A stretch of DNA of 64,000 bases from Carposina sasakii (taxonomy: Eukaryota; Arthropoda; Insecta; Lepidoptera; Carposinidae), in contig CP053152.1 in NCBI GenBank assembly GCA_014607495.2, forward strand, positions 9,779,899 through 9,843,898, written 5' to 3'. Every line of letters begins with the position of its first letter. Position 1 is the first letter of the stretch. Under the pieces are notes generated by a model. The model made no database searches, was not told the origin of the DNA, and worked only from the letters and a program-made list of their open reading frames with translations. This document shows positions 27,301-39,300 of the stretch, in pieces. Both the position numbers and the translations under genes were made by a program.

Positions 27301-30300
27301 CTGACCTAGTAGATGTCTATGTCAACTGGTCAAATGCATGCATATGGTAATTGTGACGCAATCTAAAATATTTATGTAGTGAGATGTCTGACATCACAAT
27401 TATTAGGCTGTTTTACCTAATCTTATTTCTTCATGGAAATAATATGAGGTAGAAAACAGCCTAATTGTGACATAAGGCTATTATCAAATTTACAATTTTA
27501 CAATAATATCAAATCTACTTTCCTATACAATTGCTATCTCTGCAAATCAAAGCTGCTCTAAACGAAACACTCCTTCACTAGGTTTTATGACTAGTCTATC
27601 CCAATAGGCATAGTTAAATTGTTATATGTGTATTCTTGCACGCGGAAGCTTTTTTAGAAAATACTGCGTAGAACTGGGTGTGCAGAGTAATAATTACAAA
27701 TTGCAGAGTTGAGAATGTGACGGATAATGGTATGTTAGGAACAGTTGCGTCGGATTCTTGGTCGTTCCGCGTTTGTAGTTTTTGCGCTGGCCGGGTACCG
27801 CCTTCGAGGCCCTACCTCTACGGAAAATCACTCATATAAAAATTCTGCGGATTGTTTGAATGTTATCCATGGCACATAATTAACAATAAAGTTATCAGTA
27901 CTAAATATTTTATATAGATAGCAAAAATGATAGGTCCGAAATAGCGGAACATCTCATTTCGTCTGTCCTGTTTTTTATACATGTTATTCTTTTCTCTCCC
28001 TCCAAAAGAAAAACTGTTACCACATTGCTCGTTAAATACACAATTTAATATATTCAATGTCAATGCCAATTATCAAAAAAGAACACCCTCGTAATACTAA
28101 CACCAAACATCCATAAGAAGCACTATAATTTTTTCGTCTCAGGAATAAATTAATAATAAAATGGAGATAATGTTCATCGACTCTCTGTAGTGAGACGACA
28201 CGTAAGGCCATAAGAAGTGGACGTAACAGGTTATTCCTCTTGTCCCAATAGCACATACAGTACAACGTCATGTACTTGTACTAACAATTAACACATACAT
28301 TTTAACATGTACTAATCTAACCAGTGACGCGATAAAAGCCAAACGAATTGTACGATAATAACGCTTATTAGGAACAAAACGACGTAAATAAGTCATAAAA
28401 TTGATATTTGCTTTTGTGTTTGCACTCCATAACTGCCGTTATTGTTTTTTGATATTCATTTCGGGAATTTTTTCCTAAAAAGAAGGTGTAAATTAAATTA
28501 GATGATGATGTCTGGTGTGAGGTTAAACACATCTCTATTATTGCGCGTGACATATTGATTTGGTCACGAAATGCGACTGAGTAGACAAAGAAAGCGTAGC
28601 TACTAATATCTTAGTATAAAGATACTAATAGGTAGTTTTATCATACAAAACGAATATTCTTCTATGCTACTCTGGGAGTGAAAAAATAACGTGTAATACT
28701 ACAGCTGCTTCTCTTCCCGGGCATACTGTACAAGTCAGTAGAGGGACAAGAGGGTCTTGGTGTTTTGTAGGCGATGGGCTGACCACCTGTCACTACTAAC
28801 CAAACTTGTATGCACATCTCAACTATACCCTCAAAATTGGTCAGAAGTGGCACCATGTGCTTCTATCGGCCCTTGGTGCACTGCCTACCCCGTAAGGGTT
28901 AAAGGTGTGATTATATGTATGTATGTACGAATATGTACTGATTATCTTAGATTGTTGATGTTAATACATTGTTGATGTTAATACATGTATATCTAGGTAC
29001 TTCTATTTATAGGTAGGTACCTACATAGTTATATTAGATTATATGTCTTGTTAAATTATAAAATTATTTATGTATGTTTGTCTGTGTCGAAAAAGGCAAA
29101 ATCCGCAATTAATAATTTCTGAATCGAAACACCTAAAATACATCGACATTGCATACATTCCATAGGAATTTCCAAATGCATCTAGTAGGTAGAGATCATA
29201 TTAAAAAGAAAAGAAAAGCAGACTTTAAAAATACATGGTAAAAACCACTCAAAAAAAAGATCGGTTTTTCACGTGTGATACATATTACTATATCTGTCAC
29301 TATTATTTAAATAATCTCTCAAAATTTTATAGTTCGCTTAGTAAAATTTAAAAATTGGCATTTTCACTTATACATAACTTTACAACTACTTTACGATTTA
29401 TAATTAGCACCATTGATCGACTGTACTGATGTAGTTCCATAAAATGTACATTAATTAATAAAATAATTTTGTAATTAAGTCTAGTAAATAGAAAGACAAC
29501 TTGGGACGTGCATAAAAACTGTTTTTGGTATCATCAGAAGAGATATAAACATATAGTTTCATACGTATCCCGGCATTGAACTTTCGACATTAATTCTTTA
29601 TATTCCTCAAAAGCTATTAAATTTAAATGAAAGTAATAAATAATTATATAGACAAAGAGCGTATATTTGTGGACGTTACAAACACGTAATATACGATTCT
29701 TAGGGTAAATTGTTTATCAGTAGGTTAAACCTACTATTAGTCAAAAACGTCTGTCAAGTTATTTTTGATTATTGATTTAACATACTTATTATATTTTAGC
29801 CATAGATGCAGTTATGGTAAACGGGGAAAATCCTACCTACGCGCTACGTCATATATTTGTTACAGATTCAGGGGGATTTCCTAGGTACCATCAGGTCATA
29901 AAGCTGGATTGTTTTCATCGTGGAAGTAAGATGCTGCTAAATAGGTACCGCTGACGTCTCGCATCCTTGACGAAAGCAATATAATAAGTTTACACACACA
30001 TAACCTCACGCCTATGTCCCATAGGGGTAGCCAGAGACTACAGATCTCCATTTAGTGCGTTCCAAACATACCTCTTTCGCCTCATCCACATTCATTAAAT
30101 TCTTCATACATGCTCGTCGGTTTCGGGTGCTCTCGACAAGCCCTTCATTTAGCACATCACCAATTTGGTCTATGTAGGTTCGTCTAGGGTGACCTCTCCC
30201 AGCATTGCCAGTCACTATATGGAATAAGTTACCCCTAGATAATACCTATATATTGATAAGATGAGACTAAAATTCTAGATTCAATTATGAGTATTATGCG

Positions 30301-33300
30301 GATAGGTGCATAGATATGTAACCTTCAATATTCATTCCAATTTTAATCATTTGCCGAGGTAACTAATAATAATAATAAAACTAGTAATAAAAGAAATACT
30401 AAACAAACATATATAAATATATAGAACTTGCTCATAAAGTCGCTACCCGTCGATCATAATGATAGCACAAGTGAGTTATGCGAACAGGGTACTTAGACAG
30501 TGTACCTAGCATCGTTTGGCATCGACATTCATCGTCGTAATCATAGATTTATTATTGGGGGGAGTACTAAGACGACGAACGTCGATGCCAAACGATTCTA
30601 CTTTGTCTAAGCAACGTAAGGATATAGATTTCTATGGTCGTAATATTACCAACAAAAGCGGTTGGAATGCACGTGACTTTACGAATGTGCGAAATATAGA
30701 AGGCTTCCTAATGGGTTAAATATTGAATTGTATCAGGCGGTACTATTCGGAGGTTAAAATTTCCATATACCTACCTATGTGTGTATTAACTTTTTTATTT
30801 TATATTTTTTTTAATAAACTGCTTTGCAATACATTGACTTAAGTTTTTAGAACTAATTTTATTCCTGAAGATGCTACGGGTGTTGGTTAAACAATGTCGA
30901 TTAACATTATTAATTGATATTTTCTGATTAGTAGCTATGTATATTTGCATACTAGGTGCTTGGATCTGGCTTCTCGTTGCGACTATAGTGGCTTGTGTTC
31001 GTGATCATGAGTCGGCAGATCCGAGGGTCAGCTTCCGGTCAGATAAATCTTCCTATTGGAGCAAACGTTTTGATGATGAACCAATTCTATATCTAACAAT
31101 GTTTTTTGTCTAATCCCTTACGTTGCTTAGACAAAGTAGAATCGTTTGGCATCGACGTTCGTCGTCTTAGTGCTCCCCCCAATTTTTTGTATTGGATCAA
31201 ACATGTCGGTGACGAACCTCTATCGAGAGATAACGTTACTTAGTCTAAGGCCTCAGCAGTGGCTTACCTTACACACGCAGCGGAAACAGCTGCCAAAGTC
31301 GTGGTCGAGCCGCGAGTCTTGTAGCCCGACGGGCTCGCCTTCGTTGGAGCACGCCGCGCGTTCACCTTCTGTGGAATTATACACTTTATATGAGATGTAT
31401 TTTAACTTTATAGGTAGTAAAATCTTTTCAATGCAAGTAGGTAATAAGGAGTATTATGCGAAGAATTTGTATTCCCACAATTTAGAGAAAAATCTGAGTT
31501 GAGACTGTATCGTTGGCTTTCTACTATAGGTCTATTTTTCGCTAGTAAAACCAATAGCTTGCCCATCGTGATACTATAGATAGAGTGATGATGTGATGAT
31601 CTCCGACCGTATCGTAAAATTATACACAGGAGATATTATAGTGCACAAGTGTGTGCGTAAACACAGATGCACTCTCTATTCCCTCACTCTCATAGTCCGA
31701 TGGGACGGAAAGCCGACACGACCGGAGAGAGATCAAGCGCAGGATAACGGTTTTACGGGTTTTCCGAGGCACGAGCTAAGTGACAATTTTGCAACATTAA
31801 AATCTGTACATGAAATAAATTCATTGGTACAGGCTCGTGACTGGGATCGAACTTACGCCTCCCGCTTGAAAGGTGCACTTAACCACTGGGCTATCACCGC
31901 TTAGATAGAGTAGAGTCACAGTGTATGCGTATGGGATTTAAAGATACATTTAAAGTTGTCTAGCTCATCGATAACGCATTTTAGAATTATCTCTATGTAA
32001 AAATAAATGAACAATGCGATCGTTACTGTGAGAAAATTATTGTAGAATGAGATTATTGGAAAACTATCTAATGCATCTTGGAATTTCATAACATCTTAAC
32101 ACAACTCATGAAATTCTTTTCTTTTGAGACATAATTTATATATGAAGCTTGTATCTTCTGTAGATACTACAAACAGGAATGAAGCCATGCAAGCTGTATG
32201 TACGACGAAAAGTAAGCAAGAACCCAGAAAATGCGAAAGTAAAACCGCGTGTTCGTCTAGCTCAGTGGTTCCCAAAGTGGTCCAGGTGGATCCCCAGGGG
32301 TCCACAGGAGGCTTGATGGGGGTCTATGTTGAAGTGAAAAAATGGGGGTTCATAATTAATTCGTATGTGGTGTAGGCCTGTAGGGGGTCCACCAGAACCA
32401 GTTAACTTTTGAAAGGGGTCTATGAGAAAAAAATTTGGGAACCCCTGGTTTAAGTCACACCGCAGCAGCAGGCGAGTACGAGTGGAATTCTGGTTTCTAT
32501 AATACTTAACATGTTGGCTGTGTTCTCAAAATGGGACAACCAGAACTGTAAGATCACGAGTGAGATTCTAACGTCTAGCATAGCGAGACGAGATGTACGT
32601 AAATTATCAGTGACAAGTACCTACGTACTTGCCCATCGTCTGAATGAACGCCCCTAAATTCCTTAGTTGACTCTTACGACATGGTCTCAATATATTTCCG
32701 TTAAATGTTTTCGGCGACCTACCTATCAATTTTCGTACCGTTTTCGTGTGCTGTTATTTAGTGGATATCTCGCATTGCTTCGAAGTATCAAGTCTAGAAA
32801 TATGGACGGACAGGTTTACCAAACTTTAAGCTGGCCATCTCATATTCGCAAATACATCTCTTACTTAGGTACTTTTTAAACATATCAATCGCTTCACAGG
32901 CGGAGTCACGAGCAAAGCTATTATGGTAACAAATATTCTTGGTTCGAAAGGCCAGCCTTTTGCAACACGCTAATGCGTGGGAACATACTGTCTTATTTAA
33001 AATAAACTGCAGTGGAGGTACTGCTCAATCTATTTGAATATCTGCATAATAAATATTAAATGATCTGTAGGTATAAATAAATCTGTAAAAGATATATAAA
33101 TTCTGGTTCGAAGAACTAATACGAAAATGGAAATGATAAATGCATGTTGGTTTGGTTACCTTGCCATAAAAAATCTTAAGCAGAGTAAAGCTTTTTATAC
33201 ATAACGTACTATTAGATAGATATATCGTTTATTTGGCTTTTGGCATATACACATACACAGACAACACAAATCAAGAAAAAAATAGATAAAAGGGAATATA

Positions 33301-36300
33301 AGACAACAATGAGATTATAACAGTAAAAGAAGGTACAGGCAAATGACAAATACATATAGACGATACAAAGAATTATGGGATACGCTTAGTCAGTCCCCTA
33401 CCGTGCATGTATATGTGTACTGATACCTAGTCACGCCCATTATCCCCCAAAGAGATTGGGCAAAAATGTGCAAATTACACACCCAATTTTCACCAGTTAG
33501 CCTATTCAAGCTTTTTTTAAAATACTTATTAGGTTTATAGGTAGAGCCACGGGGTGTTAAAAACGGAGGTACATAAACATCGGATTTCAGTTAGTTTCAA
33601 GTTTTCGTGCACTATTTCTTATTGTACAAATATGTGTAAGTATGTGCCTGATGTATATAAATAACTTTGCCATGGCATACCCACACTACAACCTCCGCGG
33701 AAAACAATTCGTAAAAAGAGTAAAAGCTATCAAGATTATGTAAAATTTATAGAGTGCAAATTAGTGTCTCACGTTTGATTTGACATAATTTTATTCATTA
33801 TGTAATTAAATGCAAATCAATTTGCTTATTTTGTTTGAACTTAGATCACTACAGGCTGATAGAAGCTTTATTATAGTTACCTACATACATTAGGTCGTAA
33901 ACATTCTATGGGTAAAGAACTTTTTGTACCTACTGGTAAAGCTTACATTGATACAGGGATGGATCGCAAATAATATTATTGTAAACAAGGTAGACACGTC
34001 CGTACAGCCTAAAATATGTTCTATGAATGAAGCTAATTAATAAGCTGGAAATAAAATTCCTTTCACACACATATAAAGACGGTTTATGAAACGGGAACAA
34101 GGCGCTTGACAAGCACCTGTTTGACTCAATGCACTTTCAAGTTTTATGAGATAATCAAATAGACACGACGTAAACCTGTGTGAAATATAGTCACCGTAAC
34201 TGTAAACTCGCAGGTTCATAAATTAATATCAGAACGATCGTGAGTAGCCAATAGCTTTTGATCTAAGCATTAAATCTATTATATTATAAAATGTCATTGT
34301 ATGTTAGTTCGTTTTTTTTTGTACGTAGGAGGTAGTATTTATTAACAGTAAATTTTAATCTAATATGGTCTAGTAGCGTCCGTAATATGTAAAGAAAACT
34401 TATTTACTTAACAAACAAGTCATTCCAAAACCAGCTTAATCGGAAAGCAGCTGATAGTGAAACATAGTTTAAAGTTACTAAAGTACCCACCAAAAACTGT
34501 TTCATCTAACAACATAGTATATGCGAAAAAAACCTTATTAACTTAACAAACAAGACATCCAAAAAAAAACCAGCTTATTCAGACAGCAGTCTATCTGATA
34601 AAGAAACTCTAAACTTACTAAAGCTCCCACCAAAAACGGCTTCATCTACCAACATAGTATAGGTGATACTACATGCAAAGTGTTTATTATATTACCAAAT
34701 ATTACACGTATGTCGTCTGATCACATTTACCTTGGTTCAAGCCGCGGATCCGCATTCTTCAGCTCGGCGCCATCGCGCGGGTCACTCTGTCTCGCGTAAA
34801 TACTTCGGTAGGTATCTACTAACTTTGGTGCGTATCAAAATGAAAATAAACAAATAGTTGACACACATAGTTTCACGCATAGTTATTTGTAAATAAAATT
34901 TATAGATAGTAAATAATTATGGTTATGTTCGTGCTGGAAAATAAAGTTCCTCGCTCGTGCATGATAGCCTGTGGTTTTGTTGGTGATTATAATAACATAT
35001 AATATAGTCAAACACATAACCTGTTTTACTAGTAGATCAGATAATAAAGAAAAATATAAAATTTCTCTGAAACTTAAAAAAAATACGCCATTACAGTTAT
35101 TAGGTACTTATTACCTAATATATATCAAGGGTCATTAAAATCTGCAACCTCTATTATCACAAGTAGGCCTAACAGTATAAAGGTCGATAAATAATATTCA
35201 ACTAAATGATTTCAACACTGTTTACCAACAATATTGTTTATTATGTATCAGACCACAAGTATGTCACTGGGCGCCTTTATGTAACTGTAACTGGGCACGT
35301 GACTCGTGTATGATCTCCGAGCTAATAAATATACTTAAATTAAATATAAGTACATATGTCATATAATATTTTTATATAGTAGAACTTGTAGAAGTTTTAG
35401 AATGTTTCTTGATATAGTTGTCTTTCTTGTTTAGAATTTAAAGAACCTAATGCATAAAATTTATTTTAAAAACCAATTTTAAAATTATAATTTGATGTAT
35501 ATTTTTAGAGCTGCTTTACTTCTAATCAAATAAACCCATTGAATTATGTAATTTATTATATGGACTTGACCCACATTAATTTGAAATATATTGCCTTAAT
35601 TTCAATACCAAAGATAATACTTAGCTCATTTGTGTTTTAACAGACTATAGAACAATATAATTTTGTAACTTGTTATTTCTAAGGAAAAACGAAATAACGA
35701 TAAACGGTAAATGTCAACCTAGGTACATAAAGACGCTAAACCTAAGCTCTAACGCTCGTATTCTCAGTGATAACTTTTCCCTTAAGGGCTGTCAAGTCAG
35801 AAATAGTAGAAGTTTGGTATGGAGAGTGCGATTCGAGTTTGAGTTTGATTCTATTATTAATGATATTATGATATGAGTTCTATTTGTTTCATTTCAACAC
35901 CTTTTAGTACTTTTTGAACGGGATTATAAACATACATACATGTAATACATACATATAATTACGCCTTTATCCCTTACGGGGTGGGCAGAGCACCAAGGGC
36001 CGATAGAACCACATAGTGCCACTTCTGACCAATTCTGAGGGTATAGTTGAGATTACAAGTTCGGTTAGTAGTGACAGGTGGTCAGCCCATCGCCTACAAA
36101 ACACCAAGACCCTCTTGTCCCTCTACTGACTTGTACAGTATGCCCGGGAAGAGAAGCAGCTGTAGTATTATACGTTTTTTTTTCACTCCCAGAGCAGCCT
36201 AGGTAACATAGGTGAGTAAGAAATAAGACCATCACAATTGACCTCCCTCATTATATAAGGCAAGGTTAGATATCTATACTAATATATATATATAATAATA

Positions 36301-39300
36301 TATATAATATCCGGAACTACTGGGTCGCATTAAAAAATTCTTTTTGTGTTGGATAGTCCATTTATCGAGGAAGGCTTTAGGCTATATATCATCACAGTGC
36401 GACCAATAGGGACGAAGAATAAGAGGAAAATGTGGAAAAAACGGGGAAAATTATTCAACTTTGGAGACTTCCGTTGCGTGCGCTGCGTAAACGGTTCAAG
36501 TTATCCAAAAAATATGTATGAAAGAATAAAATGACGTAGAAATGATATGAAAGAAAAAAATTGAAGGTCTAGACTGCCTGATGCAGAACCCTTAGCAGCC
36601 CAGATAAACTTTGAGAGATATGAAAATACCGTCTTAGGAAAAGTTGCTCAGCATGATAAGCACTTTCTAATAACGTAATAAAATTAAAGGTCTAGATAAC
36701 CTGATGCAGAACCCTTAACAGCCCAGCTAAATTTTGAGAGATATGAAAATACCGTCTTAGGAAAAGTTATTCAACATTTTAAAAGAATTCAATTCCCTGT
36801 TAAGTTATCTTTTGCTGTAACAATTAATAAATCACAGGGGCAAACGTTTAAACACGTTCGAATTGACTTACGTCAAGACTGCTTTTCACACGGCCAATTA
36901 TATGTCGCGTTGTCAAGATCGGGTTGCGGAGAAAATCAGTATGTTCTTCTGCCACAAGAAAATAAAACAAAAAATATAATTTACGCAGAAGTACTTTAAA
37001 ATATTTTATTCTGTTTGTTGACGCGGACGAAGTCGCGGGCAACAGCTAGTTATCGATAAGCCATTTCGCTAGCTCAATGCCATTATCGTTTATTCTATAA
37101 GCACGTTCGTCGTTCATTCCATATAGGTAATTTATCTAGGATCCGTGGTTTCAGTTAACCAGTAGGTAGTCACAATAACAGTATTTTTAATCTATTACAC
37201 CTTATTAATGGAAAAGTGTAATTATAGTTATAAACGTACTATGCTTAGATTAATGATAGGTCTTCGCTCCGCTCTGACTAGATGGAGTACTATCAATAAA
37301 CAATAGCTCCGTGAATACGGCAATTTTATCATGATTGATGACATGACTGACATGACAATCATCAATGACAATTTGCAAGGATGCTAGTATGCGTGAAGAA
37401 TTGTGTTGCCAACTGCTTAACTTTACCCGAATGAAGGAAAACGAATGCAGAAAGCAACTAAAATTTTGCAATAAATTAAAATTGATTATGATTTTAAAAG
37501 AATTGGGTGGTGTGAAAGAAGACGTACTCGTAGTGACAAGAATAGAGAAAGGTACGCTTCGATTGGTTACTGGTGCATCCTAGTCGGAGAAGATCGGACT
37601 GGACTGGATGAGCAATCTGAGCAAAGAAATTTTGGATGTTTGTTACTCAGTTTATGCAAAAACTAACTTAGATATGGGCTTAATACCTGGACAGTGACTA
37701 TGAATTCACAAAAACTTTTAAGAAAAAAGGAAAATAAATAATATATAACTTTTTCAACGCTTTATCAATAGTATTGATCAAAAAGATAAAGGTCTGATCG
37801 TTACTGACGGTATTATTTTTGCCCATTATCCTTTGGCACTAATTTACCTACCTATCACTCTTAGCATCTCAGTACGGACGTTTTCTGATTCGGCGGGAAA
37901 AGCTGGAAGGGTGCAGGTGTAATTTTCTTGTGAAAATCAAAAATTATTTGTAAATGGCTTGCATGTGTCCGTAAAGTGATGTTTTCTGGTAGATAAGTTA
38001 TATTTTGATTACTTGTGATGTGAATCTAGTGCGTGTGCATGGTTTTATATGCAGGTAAGCTGAGTAAAACTTTAGCCGGAATACGACCTCTTCATGGGCC
38101 CATGTAAGTTGTTTCTGCAATGATTTTTCATTTTGACTAACTTTACACTTGTTCTTGAGGATTTTCCCGAAGTTTCCATTCATCATAATTATCATCCATC
38201 ATAAATTCAGAAATCATTTACTAAAGACAATGGCTGTATGGGCTTAATTCCCCTTGCCATTCCTTCGAGATAAACTAAACAAACAATTTATTATTCATGA
38301 TAATTTTATGTTGAAATTTCATAATTATGAGATACTTACTGATGGTATGTGATCTCTAGTCTCTTTTTTATACATTTGAGTTTATTTTTTTATACAATTT
38401 CACTATCTAAACAGAAATTATACTACGAAATATGATTAAAATTTAATAAAACTGACAGTAGTCATCATGGCATATTGTTGACAACTAGACTGTGGAGGTT
38501 CGAGCTCGTGTCTAACGTGTACGGCAGAGTATTTGTTGCTAAATTTATGATTAGGCCGAGTACTTCTACAGAGCGGAGCGAATCTTTATTCTAAGGTAAT
38601 ATCCCAATTAACAATTTTATCCTATAACCTAAGGTTAAATCTCCAAAAAGCTCGGTAAACGATGTGTAAAGGTTTTGGCGGTGACCCATTGTTGTATAAA
38701 GGTGTTTCGTAACATGTATTAGGTCTATAAGCTTATAGAGCAAAACCGACATATAAATAATTGATGCAAAGGTTTACTTCGCTAATTTATGTAGCTGTTA
38801 TAGATAGGAGTTGCAATGAACTCTAAGGTGACCAGTATGCAACCATAGAACTCTATAGCAGTGTTCACAATTTCCCTTACGTCTCTGATTTACGCAATAA
38901 AGGTTCCACACGAACTTTAATGGGTCTTTGTTATTGTAGAAATTGAACGTCAATTATAGGGCGAAATTGTGATAATGCGGGTTTGTAGATTGTCGTCGTT
39001 ACAGGGCTGTAGTAATATAGTGGGCGCAAAAACTCTACAACAGAGCTATATTGGAATGTACCTGTGTTTTAAAATACCCTTAGATAACTCAATTACCCTA
39101 AAAAGTTTGCAAAGGCTCGTTATAGTTTTAGTGATAAACCTGTCACAAAGACATTCGTTTAGGACCATATGGTTTTCTTTGCAACTATTATAGTTCTTCC
39201 ATTAAACATAGTACTGTAACTGAGTCCATATCTCTTCTAAAACATAATAACGGTTTATAATGGTAGCCCAATGTTGCTTTTAAATTATAAATTAGTTTTG

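Larger units (their letters stand above)
15074..31267. other. crossveinless-2 intron 2 (16.2 kb)
   Basis: AT-rich intron filled with repeats listed separately: a tRNA-like SINE head, a Helitron, a LINE endonuclease fragment, LINE tails, the pre-miRNA-like hairpin and the long-TIR element. No coding exon was found inside it, and exons 2 and 3 join in frame across it. Confidence 0.6.

Noticed and set aside
37365..37583. 72-codon open frame with cysteines in an intron
   Set aside because: No recognised family; no acceptor or donor pair that would join it in phase to crossveinless-2.
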